Position numbers and translations under genes: made by a program. A stretch of DNA of 64,000 nucleotides from Gammaproteobacteria bacterium. Its GTDB lineage: Bacteria > Pseudomonadota > Gammaproteobacteria > Nitrococcales > Nitrococcaceae. The notes below the pieces were generated by a model. That model did not search any database and was not told where the DNA came from. It saw nothing but the letters and a program-made list of their open reading frames with translations. The stretch's first letter is position 1; each line of letters starts with the position of its first letter. Of this stretch, positions 28,988-40,068 are shown one piece after another. The stretch is from contig JAUILK010000007.1 of NCBI GenBank assembly GCA_030433275.1, positions 36,238-100,237 of the forward strand. The letters are read 5' to 3'.

Positions 28988-30263
28988 ATTTGCGCGCTCC
29001 CGGCGAATTCTCAAGCACCGTCAGCGGCGCAGCTGTCTCATAAAGCGCTTGCAACGAACGGCCATCGCACCAATCGCGCCAGAGCGGCGAGAACCGGCGC
29101 AGCGCCTGTAACCGACACCGAATTCGCTCGACCGCCGTATCGATTTCGTACTCCGTGCTCGCACGCCCTAGACTAAAGCGCACGGCCGCGTGCGCGAGTG
29201 CCGCAGGCCGCCCCATCGCTTGCAGCACATGCGAGGGGGCCCGGCTATTCAGCATCGCCGTACAAGCCGACCCGAAAGCGACCGCTAGATTCGCCGCCTG
29301 CAGTTCATAGGCCAGAGCTTCCCCTTGGATGCCGACAAGGCTGACATTGAGTATATGCGCGGCACCATTCTCGCAGCCATTGAGCACCACACCGCCCAGT
29401 GCCGCCAGCGATTCACGCAGCCGCTGGTGCAAGCGTTTGAGCCGCAGCGCATCGCTTGCGCCGCGCTGCGCCGCAAGATCGAATGCAACTCCCATGCCAA
29501 CCGCTTGATGCACTGGCACGGTACCGGGACGCAAACCGGCTTCCTGGCCGCCCCCATGCAACAATGGACACAAGCGCACCCGTGGACGCCGCCGAACATA
29601 GAGCGCACCGATCCCTTTCGGCCCATAAAGCTTATGGGCCGAAAGGGAGACCAAATCCACCGGCAATGCCCGCACGTCCAGCGGCTCGCCTCCGCTGCTC
29701 TGTACGGCGTCCACGTGCAACAACGCACCCGCAGCTTTCACGCGAGTAGCCACGGCGGCCAGATCCTGTACCACCCCGGTCTCGTTGTTGACATGCATCA
29801 CGGAGACCACAGCCGTGTCATCACCCAACACGGCATCCAAGGCTGCGGGGTCAAGACGACCGTCGACGCCGACATCGAGATAACTTACCTCGAAGCCTTC
29901 GGCGGCCAAGGCGGCACATGCTTCCAGCACCGATTTATGCTCGGTGCGCACGGTCACGATACGCTGACCGCGGCCGTGCTGCCGGCGCCAGCGCACCGCC
30001 CCGGCAATAGCGAGATTGTTCGCCTCTGTCGCCCCGGAGGTAAATACAATCTCCTCCGGCTCGGCCCCGATCAGCGCCGCTACACGTGCTCGCGCCAGAG
30101 CGAGCGCCTCGGCCGCCTGCTGCCCCGGCGCATGCTCGCTGGCGGGGTTGGCAAAAACGTCGTCGCCACCGAGGTGCTGCACCATTGCCCGTATGACTTC
30201 CGGATCGGCCGGGGTCGTAGCCGCATAATCGAGATAAATAGTCTCGTGCTCTGATACGCTCAT
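28974..30263 (-). CDS. iscS: Cysteine desulfurase IscS-like
   Basis: Class V PLP enzyme with YLDYAATTP at the N-terminus, GATEANNLAI, the Schiff-base lysine in SLSAHKLYGPKGIG and the persulfide cysteine in AFGSACTAML. It supplies sulfur for Fe-S clusters and thionucleosides. The ATG at 30263 is preferred over a GTG at 30269. It has about 25 residues more at the C-terminus than E. coli IscS and lacks the SSxxxHH-like ending of standard IscS. No iscR precedes it; cysE does, nine bases away. Confidence 0.9.
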   Translation of the reverse strand: MSVSEHETIYLDYAATTPADPEVIRAMVQHLGGDDVFANPASEHAPGQQAAEALALARARVAALIGAEPEEIVFTSGATEANNLAIAGAVRWRRQHGRGQRIVTVRTEHKSVLEACAALAAEGFEVSYLDVGVDGRLDPAALDAVLGDDTAVVSVMHVNNETGVVQDLAAVATRVKAAGALLHVDAVQSSGGEPLDVRALPVDLVSLSAHKLYGPKGIGALYVRRRPRVRLCPLLHGGGQEAGLRPGTVPVHQAVGMGVAFDLAAQRGASDALRLKRLHQRLRESLAALGGVVLNGCENGAAHILNVSLVGIQGEALAYELQAANLAVAFGSACTAMLNSRAPSHVLQAMGRPAALAHAAVRFSLGRASTEYEIDTAVERIRCRLQALRRFSPLWRDWCDGRSLQALYETAAPLTVLENSPGARKCEIT

Positions 30264-30272
30264 TGCCACACT

Positions 30273-31106
30273 TCAACCACCCGTCTGCTTACGACGCTCA
30301 ATACCGCTCCCCGCCACGGATACGCTCGGTTTCTGATCCGACGGTTCGCCGTTATCCTCAATCTGGCAGCCTTCGATGTCCGGCAACTGCGTGTTCCCAA
30401 CATGAGCGCCGAGCGTTCTCAACGCGTTGCAAATCTCTTCTAGACGCCGGTCGGTGGCCTGGACATGATCAAGAATGGCGTTAATAGCGTTGGAAACGGG
30501 GTCGGGAACACCACGAGTCGCCCCGTAGGCATCAAAGCCCATGCGTCTTGCCACCTCTTCGCGACGGCGGTCCTCGGCGGTCAAGCCTCGCCGTTGGACG
30601 CCAGCCACGCGCGCCGGAATGCCGATCATGGTAGCTCCTTCGGGCACGTCCTTGACCACCACCGCATTGGAACCGATGCGCGCACCATTACCCACGTGGA
30701 TCGGACCGAGCACCTTGGCGCCAGCACCAATGATGACATTGGTGCCCAGCGTGGGATGGCGTTTGCCCTTCTCCCATGAAGTCCCGCCCAATGTCACCCC
30801 ATGGTAGAGCGTGCAATCATCGCCGATCTCCGCTGTCTCACCGATAACCACGCCCATACCATGGTCAATGAAAAAACGTCGGCCTATGCGCGCACCAGGA
30901 TGGATCTCAATACCGGTAAACCAGCGCGAGAAAAGTGACAAAAACCGCCCTAGCCAGCGCAGACCATGCCGCCACAGCCAATGATTGAGACGATGCGCCA
31001 GCAGGGCGTGCACGCCCGGGTAGCTGCTGATCACCTCGAACACATTGTGTGCCGCGGGATCACGATCCATGACGCAGCGGATATCTTCTCTTAGATGTTT
31101 AAACAT
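30273..31106 (-). CDS. cysE: Serine O-acetyltransferase
   Basis: Hexapeptide-repeat acetyltransferase with [10 protein letters not shown], the catalytic-type [18 protein letters not shown] and [19 protein letters not shown]. It makes O-acetylserine for cysteine synthesis, the substrate feeding IscS downstream. Relative to short epsilon-type SATs it has a C-terminal tail of about 70 residues. ATG 31106 has GAGG upstream and lies within a perfect palindrome GATGTTTAAACATC (31094-31107). It is the first gene of the cysE-iscS-iscU-iscA run. Confidence 0.94.
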   Translation of the reverse strand: MFKHLREDIRCVMDRDPAAHNVFEVISSYPGVHALLAHRLNHWLWRHGLRWLGRFLSLFSRWFTGIEIHPGARIGRRFFIDHGMGVVIGETAEIGDDCTLYHGVTLGGTSWEKGKRHPTLGTNVIIGAGAKVLGPIHVGNGARIGSNAVVVKDVPEGATMIGIPARVAGVQRRGLTAEDRRREEVARRMGFDAYGATRGVPDPVSNAINAILDHVQATDRRLEEICNALRTLGAHVGNTQLPDIEGCQIEDNGEPSDQKPSVSVAGSGIERRKQTGG

Positions 31107-31289
31107 CGTGATGCCTCGCAGTCGGCCAATGCAGGAATATGCGGCCAGGCGGAGCTAGGATCGAAGCACCAGCCTGATCTCCCGGGTCGCCAAACGCCCC
31201 AGGCTACACAGCGGATAGTTGAAACCGACACAGCGCATCACTTGCGCAGTATAAAGGTTTCGCCTCATCCGTTGCCATCAACGGCCTCG

Positions 31290-32021
31290 TTACCCCAACC
31301 GGCGTTCGATTGCAGTGAGTATTCCGCGCAGCAAGTTGAGTTCGGCGCGTTCGGGATGGGCTCGATTGAACAACCGCCGAAGCCGCCGCATGAGCAGCAT
31401 ATCGGGGCGGTGCCGACTGTAACCGCTCATTTGCATTATTCGCTGTAGATGGCCGTAAAAGCCCTCCAGTTCCACCATAGAGGCCAGCGGCGGAGCCGCC
31501 GTGGGTGGAGGCTCCTCCCATTTCCCCTCCAGACACCCAGCGGCTAGAAACAGCTCATAGCAGACAATCTGCACCGCGGCCGCCAGATTCAGCACGGGGT
31601 AAGCGGGGTTGGCCGGAATGTGCACCACCCCGTGACAGTAAGAAAGCTGCGTGTTGGTGAGACCGGAATCCTCGCGGCCGAACAACAAGGCTACCGGATA
31701 GGTCCTGCTAGCCTCAGCGATCCGCAACGCACCACGCCGGACATCAAGCACGTCCGCCGCCAGACGACGTGGACGGGCGGTCAAACCCAGAACCAACCGT
31801 GTATCGTGCAATGCCGTCGCGAGGTCCTCATGGAGGTAGGCCGCACTCAGCACATCCCCGGCACGGCCGGCGGTGGCCTGGGCCCGCGGATCGGGATAGT
31901 GCAGAGGCGCGACCAGGTGCAGCCGGGAAAGCCCCATGGTCTTCATGGCACGAGCCGCCGAGCCGATGTTGCCGGGATGAGTCGTGCCGAGAAGCACGAT
32001 ATGAACATTGTCAGGATTCAT
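31290..32021 (-). CDS. trmJ: tRNA (cytidine/uridine-32-2'-O)-methyltransferase TrmJ
   Basis: SPOUT-class methyltransferase with VLLGTTHPGNIGSAARAMK at the N-terminus and the SAM-knot motifs LLFGREDSGLTN and NLAAAVQIVCYEL. It 2'-O-methylates position 32 of several tRNAs. Length 243 fits. It sits upstream of cysE on the same strand, as in many gammaproteobacteria, and diverges from suhB. Confidence 0.94.
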   Translation of the reverse strand: MNPDNVHIVLLGTTHPGNIGSAARAMKTMGLSRLHLVAPLHYPDPRAQATAGRAGDVLSAAYLHEDLATALHDTRLVLGLTARPRRLAADVLDVRRGALRIAEASRTYPVALLFGREDSGLTNTQLSYCHGVVHIPANPAYPVLNLAAAVQIVCYELFLAAGCLEGKWEEPPPTAAPPLASMVELEGFYGHLQRIMQMSGYSRHRPDMLLMRRLRRLFNRAHPERAELNLLRGILTAIERRLG

Positions 32022-32134
32022 GGCACATCATACAACTGCAGCCACCGATTCAAGCGCCGAGCTTTTACTGGTATGCTTGGCTTGCGCTTGCGTACACCTT
32101 TCCTTTTGCCAGTTTGAGCCCCACCCATAAAACT

Positions 32135-32932
32135 ATGCACCCAATGGTCAACATTGCCGTGCGCGCCGCACGCAGCGCGGGTAATATCATCGTGCGCTAC
32201 GCCGATCGCCTCGATCGGGTAAAGGTCGAGGAGAAAGGCCATAACGATTTCGTAAGCGACGTCGATCGCATGGCCGAGCAAGCAATCCTGCAGGTGCTGC
32301 ACAAGGCCTACCCCAGCCATGCGGTGGTCGGAGAAGAGTTCGGTGGCGTGCGCGACGCCGAATACGTTTGGATCATCGACCCACTCGATGGCACTAGAAA
32401 CTTCCTGCGCGGCTTTCCGCACTGGGCGGTCTCCATCGCACTGAAGCACCGCGGGGTACTCGAGGTCGGGGTCATATATGACCCGCTGCGCCAGGAGTTG
32501 TTCACCGCCAAACGCGGGGCGGGCGCCACTTTGGAGAACCGCCGCATCCGAGTCAATTCCCTGCCCGGTATTGCCGGAACTTTGCTGGGAACCGGGTTCC
32601 CCTTTCGCCAACCCGAACACCACGACGCCTACCTGAGAATGCTTGCAGCGGTCTTTGCGCAAGCCGGTGAACTGCGTCGCGCTGGCTCGGCCGCACTCGA
32701 CTTGGCCTATGTCGCCTGCGGCCGCCTGGATGGCTTCTGGGAAGTTGGGCTCAAGGAATGGGATATTGCGGCCGGCGCACTGTTGATCCAAGAGGCCGGC
32801 GGCGCAATCACCGATTTTGCCGGTCGCCACCGCTATCTTGAGACCGGTAACGTGGTCGCCGGCAGCCCACGACTGTGCCAACAACTACTGCATACGATAA
32901 AACCCCACCTCAGCGCGGCACTGCAGGCCTAG
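32135..32932 (+). CDS. suhB: Inositol-1-monophosphatase/Nus factor SuhB
   Basis: The metal motifs VVGEEFGG, WIIDPLDGTRNF and WDIAAGALLIQEAGG are those of the inositol monophosphatase family. Length (265) and the position opposite trmJ match SuhB, which hydrolyses inositol-1-phosphate and also acts in rRNA antitermination complexes. The start is ATG 32135 (MHPMVNIAV); a second ATG lies three codons later. The frame extends upstream across trmJ but that part is not real. Confidence 0.95.
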   Translation: MHPMVNIAVRAARSAGNIIVRYADRLDRVKVEEKGHNDFVSDVDRMAEQAILQVLHKAYPSHAVVGEEFGGVRDAEYVWIIDPLDGTRNFLRGFPHWAVSIALKHRGVLEVGVIYDPLRQELFTAKRGAGATLENRRIRVNSLPGIAGTLLGTGFPFRQPEHHDAYLRMLAAVFAQAGELRRAGSAALDLAYVACGRLDGFWEVGLKEWDIAAGALLIQEAGGAITDFAGRHRYLETGNVVAGSPRLCQQLLHTIKPHLSAALQA

Positions 32933-33014
32933 CCCGCAATCGGACGAGCCATCGCACGAATCTTTCGAGCCCGTCGACAAAGGCCGGGAACTCTATCCTT
33001 CACGGAGGATCGCA

Positions 33015-33944
33015 TCAGAGACGTTCTTCGAGTTCCGCCCCTTCTTTTTTGGGCGGCACTAAATCCTGCTTGCTTACCCCCATAGCAAGCGCCGTCGTAC
33101 TAGCGATGTAGACCGATGAATAGGTTCCGGTAACAATGCCGACGAGCAATGCAAGGGCAAAGCCGGCGATCAACTCCCCACCAATCAGATATAGGGTAAA
33201 GACCACGATCAGAGTCGTCCCTGACGTCATCAAAGTGCGCGAGAGGGTCTGATTGATCGATTGATTGGCGATTTCGATTGGCGAGCCTTTCCGCATCCGC
33301 ACGAAGTTCTCACGAATACGATCGAACACGACAATCGTATCGTTAAGCGAATAGCCAATAACGGCGAGCACGGCAGCCAAGACCGTCAGATCGAACTCGA
33401 TCTGGAACAGGGAGAAAACCCCGATCGTAATGATCACATCATGGATCAGCGCCGCGACCGAACTGACCGCAAAACGATACTCAAAACGGAACGCGACATA
33501 GATAAGAACACCCACAAGGGTGTAAAGCATTGCCATACCACCCTTTTCGATCAACTGCTCACCGACCTGAGGCCCGACAAATTCGACTCGACTGAGTCTC
33601 GCTTCACCGGACTCGTTGAGCGCGGTCATGATTTGATCACCAAGTTGCGCACTACCGGCCTGCTTAGAGGACATACGTATGAGCACGTCGCGGGCACTGC
33701 CGAAATGCTGCACAACGGCATCCTGGTAACCGGCTGCGGCGAGCGCCGCCCGCACGTCCTGCAATTCCGCCGGCTTGGGATAGGTCACCTCCACTACGGT
33801 GCCGCCCGTGAAATCGAGACCCAGATTAAGACCGCGCACCGCCAGCGATACGAACGCAACCAGAATCAGAATCGCAGAGAGGACCGCGGCATAGCGGCGC
33901 ATACCAATGAAGTTTATGTGGCTCTGGCGTTTGAACAGATCCAT
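33015..33944 (-). CDS. secF: Protein translocase subunit SecF
   Basis: Six-TM RND-type subunit with the first periplasmic domain after GLNLGLDFTGGTVVEV, and the cytoplasmic-facing ALIHDVIITIGVFSL, GYSLNDTIVVFDRIREN and TSGTTLIVVFTLY motifs. With SecD and YajC it drives late stages of Sec export using the proton motive force. It follows secD by 18 bases with GAGGG upstream of ATG 33944. Confidence 0.97.
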   Translation of the reverse strand: MDLFKRQSHINFIGMRRYAAVLSAILILVAFVSLAVRGLNLGLDFTGGTVVEVTYPKPAELQDVRAALAAAGYQDAVVQHFGSARDVLIRMSSKQAGSAQLGDQIMTALNESGEARLSRVEFVGPQVGEQLIEKGGMAMLYTLVGVLIYVAFRFEYRFAVSSVAALIHDVIITIGVFSLFQIEFDLTVLAAVLAVIGYSLNDTIVVFDRIRENFVRMRKGSPIEIANQSINQTLSRTLMTSGTTLIVVFTLYLIGGELIAGFALALLVGIVTGTYSSVYIASTTALAMGVSKQDLVPPKKEGAELEERL

Positions 33945-33962
33945 CGTATCCCTCGCTCGCGG

Positions 33963-35822
33963 TTAGATCGCCAACCGAACGCCGCGGCGTCCACCATAGA
34001 CGAGATTCGCCAGGGCGCGCGTACCCATGATGGCCGTGAACATGGATGTCACGATGCCGATACAGAGTGTGACCGCGAAACCTTTGACCGGACCCGTGCC
34101 AAAGGCAAACAGCGCCAGCGCGGCAATCAGCGTCGTCACATTGGCGTCGGTAATGGTGGACAACGCTTTCGCATAACCGGCATCGATCGCCGTCTGGGGT
34201 GTAGCCCCGGCGCGCAACTCCTCGCGTATTCGCTCGAATATCAGCACGTTAGCATCCACGGCCATACCTACGGTCAATACGATGCCGGCGATCCCCGGCA
34301 GGGTCAAGGTAGCCTGCAGCATGGACAACACGGCGACGATCAGGATCAGATTGGCGAACAAAGCCGCGTCTGCGAAAAGACCGAAAATGCGGTAATACAG
34401 CGCCATGAAAAGCACCACCAGAGCGAATCCGATTGAAACGGCGAGGAAACCCTGATTGATATTGTGCTGCCCCAGACTTGGCCCGATGGTGCGCTCCTCT
34501 ACGATGCTGATCGGCGCGGCCAACGAGCCGGCCCGCAGCAGCAAGGCAAGATTGTGAGACTCACGCGGACTATCCAGGCCCGTGATCCGGAACCGGCTAC
34601 CGAGCGGTTCCTGGATTTGAGCGACGTTGATCACTTCCTCGCTGCGACTGCGTATCCGCTTGAGCTCGCCATTCACCTTACGGGTGTGAGTTTGGTTCTC
34701 GATGAACACCACCGCCATATAATCCTTGACGTGCTCCGAGGTGAACCGATTCATGATCTTGCCACCGCCGCCGTTGAGTCGAATCGTCACCTCGGGGCCG
34801 CCGGTTTGCTGATCGAAACCCGCCTGGGCGTCGGTAATGAACTCACCAGTAAGGATGGTATCCCGCTTGAGCAGCACGTAGCCGCCGTCGCGTTTAGGAT
34901 AAACCTTGTCAGCCGGTGCTACCGGCTGGTTCAGTCCGCCCTCATAAGGGAAGTGGCTCATATTCACCAAATGGAACTCAAGGGTGGCCGTCGCCCCTAA
35001 GATGTCCTTCGCCTGGGCGGTATCCTGCACACCCGGAAGCTCGACGACGATGTGGTCCCTTCCTTGGCGTTGAATCACCGGCTCTGCTACCCCCAATTCG
35101 TTGACCCGATTGCGCAGCGTGGTGATATTTTGCTGCACGGCCAAGTCTTCGATCTCCTGCACTTCACGCTGCGGCAGCAGCGCCGTCAGCTGAAACTTAC
35201 CGTCGTTCTCATCGGCGTCGAAGGTGAGCTCGGGGTATTCGTTACGCAGCGCCTGGAAAGCCGCTTCGCGCACCGGTGCCTGCTTGAATGCGACCTGTAC
35301 GCTATGGCCATTCAACGCCACCTCCGAGTAACGGATGCGCTCCTCGCGCAGTTGCGTGCGAAAGGCATTGACATAGCGTTCCATGGCCTGCTTGATCGCG
35401 GCCTGCGTATCCACCTCCATCAGAAAATGCACGCCGCCGCGCAGATCAAGCCCTAAATACATTGGCTGCGCATTGATCGCGCGCAGCCAGGCGGGTGTGG
35501 TCGGCGCCAGATTGAGCGCCACAGTATATTGCCGACCTAGCGCTAGCCCCACTTGATTGGCCGCCGTGAGCTGGGCCTCTGTATTATGGAATCGGACCAG
35601 GAAATCATTATCGCGCACCGCGCTGCCTTTGGCGGCAATCCCCTCATCGGCAAGCAAGTCGAGGATCCGCTTGCGCACCGGCGCCGGCGGCGCATTCCCT
35701 TGATCGGTGGTGATTTGAAGCGCAGGATCTTCGCCGTAGAGGTTCGGCAGCGCATAGAGAAGCCCCACCATCAAAGCCACGGCGATAATGAAATACTTCC
35801 ATAGGGGATAGCGATTGGTCAT
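33963..35822 (-). CDS. secD: Protein translocase subunit SecD
   Basis: A 619-residue protein with the N-terminal TM, LDLRGGVHFLMEVD, a large periplasmic P1 domain, and five C-terminal TM helices holding GIVLTVGMAVDANVLIFERIREE. It is the partner of SecF in the SecDF-YajC complex. Gene order queA-tgt-yajC-secD-secF is standard for gammaproteobacteria. Confidence 0.97.
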   Translation of the reverse strand: MTNRYPLWKYFIIAVALMVGLLYALPNLYGEDPALQITTDQGNAPPAPVRKRILDLLADEGIAAKGSAVRDNDFLVRFHNTEAQLTAANQVGLALGRQYTVALNLAPTTPAWLRAINAQPMYLGLDLRGGVHFLMEVDTQAAIKQAMERYVNAFRTQLREERIRYSEVALNGHSVQVAFKQAPVREAAFQALRNEYPELTFDADENDGKFQLTALLPQREVQEIEDLAVQQNITTLRNRVNELGVAEPVIQRQGRDHIVVELPGVQDTAQAKDILGATATLEFHLVNMSHFPYEGGLNQPVAPADKVYPKRDGGYVLLKRDTILTGEFITDAQAGFDQQTGGPEVTIRLNGGGGKIMNRFTSEHVKDYMAVVFIENQTHTRKVNGELKRIRSRSEEVINVAQIQEPLGSRFRITGLDSPRESHNLALLLRAGSLAAPISIVEERTIGPSLGQHNINQGFLAVSIGFALVVLFMALYYRIFGLFADAALFANLILIVAVLSMLQATLTLPGIAGIVLTVGMAVDANVLIFERIREELRAGATPQTAIDAGYAKALSTITDANVTTLIAALALFAFGTGPVKGFAVTLCIGIVTSMFTAIMGTRALANLVYGGRRGVRLAI

Positions 35823-35843
35823 ACTTGCTCCGGCAGCGGTGGT

Positions 35844-36236
35844 TTATTTGTTGCTTTTGCCGCCCTCGGTCTTACCCTTCCCGGCCCCGGTAGACGCTTC
35901 ATCCTTCTTCAGCTTCTGCTTGACGGTTCCTTTGGGTAGCACCTGGGCCACCGCGCTCTTTTGAACCCGGACCTCGACACCATCGGCAATTTCCAACGCG
36001 GCATAGCCTTCACCGACGTCGATAATTTGGCCCATCAAACCACCGTTGGTGATCACCTCATCGCCCTTGCCCAGATTCGCCACCAGTTTCTTGTGCTCCT
36101 TAGCACGCTTCTGCTGAGGGCGAATCAGCAGGAAGTAGAAGATGGCAATCAGCGCGATCGGAAAGATCAGACCGCCGAGGCCCGGACCTGCCGGCTGACC
36201 GCTCTGAGCCAGGGCGTCGCTGATTAGGAAATTCAT
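35844..36236 (-). CDS. yajC: Sec translocon accessory subunit YajC
   Basis: A single N-terminal TM helix (about 22-41, IFPIALIAIFYFLLIRPQQK) and a short cytoplasmic beta domain with NLGKGDEVITNGGL identify YajC. A Lys/Glu/Gly-rich tail extends it to 130 residues, about 20 more than in E. coli. ATG 36236 follows GAGGAG. It assists SecDF and interacts with AcrB in enterics. Confidence 0.96.
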   Translation of the reverse strand: MNFLISDALAQSGQPAGPGLGGLIFPIALIAIFYFLLIRPQQKRAKEHKKLVANLGKGDEVITNGGLMGQIIDVGEGYAALEIADGVEVRVQKSAVAQVLPKGTVKQKLKKDEASTGAGKGKTEGGKSNK

Positions 36237-36297
36237 ACGTAAACTCCTCGTCGCTAAAATGGCGGAACAGGCACATGCCCGTGACGAAAGCTTGGCA

Positions 36298-38453
<2,156 letters not shown>

Positions 38454-38606
38454 AGGGCAAGGGGAAATCCTAAATCAATGGGCTTACCGGTAAATCCGTG
38501 CGACGCCCCAAACAGCCGCGCCGATGGTATCAGCTCCGAGGCCGTACCGCGAGATAATGGGTTTCGCCGCAACCCAGCCTGCCTTATACTCCATGGCTGT
38601 GATGCA

Positions 38607-38693
38607 GCCGGGATGGCGGAACTGGTAGACGCGCCGGACTCAAAATCCGGTTCTGGAAACAGAGTGCGAGTTCGAGTCTCGCTCCCGGCACCA
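38607..38693 (+). tRNA. tRNA-Leu (anticodon CAA)
   Basis: Acceptor GCCGGGA pairs with TCCCGGC (38683-38689), followed by ACCA encoded in the DNA. The anticodon stem CCGGA/TCCGG encloses CTCAAAA, giving anticodon CAA (UUG codons). The long variable arm and GTTCGAGTCTC T-arm fit a class II tRNA of 87 bases. A TATACT (38585-38590) upstream is a likely -10. Confidence 0.95.
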
Positions 38694-38788
38694 AAGGCTT
38701 ACAGAACATCGACCCGAGCAGCCAATTTCTGCTGTAGCTGCGCCCTACAAAGACCAGCTCACAAAAACACAAGCTCGCAAGCCCTCCT

Positions 38789-39607
38789 TCAGCCATCGCT
38801 CTCCAAACCCGATGCCAGCGTGCCGTCGATCTCCACCGTAAGGCCTTCGGCGAGATCGAAGCAGAGGTGATCCCGAATTCTGTAAGCGTCTGTCAACGGC
38901 TCGGAGTAAAGCCAGGCGACATCTTCAATGCGTTGGCCACCGACTCGAAGCGTGCGGTAGGAAGCAACGCCTTTGTAGGGGCAGATCGTCTGGGTGGCGC
39001 TCGGCTCGAACAGATCGACACGAATATCCGCCGGCGGTACGTAATAGCGATTCGGAAGCCCCGTTTCGGAGAGGATCTTCGGGCGCTTGGTCTCGGCCAC
39101 CACGTCAGCTTGCATACAGACCCGCAGGTGACGGCCACTCTCACGCACATCGACACGATGGTACGGATCCCGCAGATGGCCTTCGACTGCCTCGTCTTCA
39201 TCAAACCAGGCGTCCATGGCGTGCCAGTAGACGGCAATGTAGCCGCGCAACCACACCGCGGCCTCGCACGGTTCTGGATAAGCCCAAACCGCGTTCTGCG
39301 CAGCACGCTCGCCGACACGAACGGACCAGTAACAAGCGTCACCCTTGAAAGGGCAATGTGTTTTGCGGCCCGTCGCCTCCAGCATGTCAAAACGGGCATC
39401 TTGGTGCGGGACATAGAGCTGCGGTAACAATCCGGTCTCGTGGAGAAGCTTGCCGCGGCGGGTATCAAACAGCGTCTGACCGGCGTAATCCGCCCGCACA
39501 CGGCGCGGGAAATCATCAAAAAACAAACGATGCGCAGGGCCTTCGATACGATAATTGGCCTTGGCGGGTCGACCGGCCAATGGCCCGTGGGATAATGTCA
39601 GGGACAT
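38789..39607 (-). CDS. Tandem DUF427 protein
   Basis: Two copies of the DUF427 beta-barrel unit are fused. The first has ETGLLPQLYVPHQD and THCPFKGDACYW, the second ETGLPNRYYVPPADI and TICPYKGVASYR. Each includes the family CP[FY]KG motif. ATG 39607 has AGAGGAG six bases upstream, so the ATG at 39613 is unlikely. DUF427 proteins are widespread small soluble proteins without an assigned reaction; fused pairs occur in many bacteria. Confidence 0.85.
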   Translation of the reverse strand: MSLTLSHGPLAGRPAKANYRIEGPAHRLFFDDFPRRVRADYAGQTLFDTRRGKLLHETGLLPQLYVPHQDARFDMLEATGRKTHCPFKGDACYWSVRVGERAAQNAVWAYPEPCEAAVWLRGYIAVYWHAMDAWFDEDEAVEGHLRDPYHRVDVRESGRHLRVCMQADVVAETKRPKILSETGLPNRYYVPPADIRVDLFEPSATQTICPYKGVASYRTLRVGGQRIEDVAWLYSEPLTDAYRIRDHLCFDLAEGLTVEIDGTLASGLESDG

Positions 39608-39844
39608 GATCATCTCCTCTTACGGCTTGAATTTAGGCCTAGCAATTCGTGGCTGGACCTGCTCGACAGCCCACGATTCCCAGCCTACTTGCGCTTATCT
39701 TGAAACGGACGGCAGCGCTTTCTGCATGCTCCTTAAGCCACTCTCTCGCCCGAAAATCACCGGCGCCACGCTCACTAGGAAATTTTAGATGCAATTGCTG
39801 CTTCGAAATGAGCAACTGGCGTGACCAGCCGATACCGCGTTGAC

Positions 39845-39876
39845 TTGACAGCGCACCAAATAAAGCATTTTATATA
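39845..39876 (+). promoter_or_regulatory. Promoter-like TTGACA with an NsrR-like AAGCATTTTATATA
   Basis: TTGACA (39845-39850) is a perfect -35 hexamer followed by an AT-rich stretch with -10 options around 39869-39876. AAGCATTTTATATA (39863-39876) resembles half of the gammaproteobacterial NsrR operator and recurs in altered form before the hemerythrin-like gene. Confidence 0.4.
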
Positions 39877-39994
39877 GTTATTATTGCCTGATAATTGAGG
39901 CAACCAGCCGATGTCAGCCACACCTCACTTCTTAGCGGCGCTGCCATCTCGGCTATGGGGCTGCCCACGCAGGAGCATCGTATCGCGCCCCCTT

Positions 39995-40020
39995 CTCGCG
40001 TGGTGCATACACCACGCGAG
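39995..40020 (+). repeat. Perfect 11-bp hairpin in the nnrS leader
   Basis: CTCGCGTGGTG, loop CATA, CACCACGCGAG: 11 uninterrupted pairs. It ends 48 bases before the nnrS ATG, with no U tract after it. It may control translation or stability of nnrS mRNA, or be a protein-binding palindrome. Confidence 0.6.
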
Positions 40021-40068
40021 ATTCCTTCGACAAGCCCGCAGTCGGGCGCATTGAGCTGATCGCGCGCC

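Larger units (their letters stand above)
39608..40068. other. Leader region upstream of nnrS
   Basis: About 460 bases between the divergent DUF427 gene and nnrS. No gene is supported. The right half is AT-rich around 39845-39900 (promoter-like) and then carries a strong hairpin 48 bases before the nnrS start; both are listed separately. Confidence 0.5.

Noticed and set aside
29325..30254. 309-codon plus-strand open frame opposite iscS
   Set aside because: Antisense shadow of a high-GC gene; translation is His/Arg/Gln-rich without recognisable motifs.
33261..34436. Long open frame of 391 codons on the plus strand across secF/secD
   Set aside because: It is antisense to clear secF and secD, is rich in His/Gln/Arg/Asp, and has no family pattern or ribosome site.
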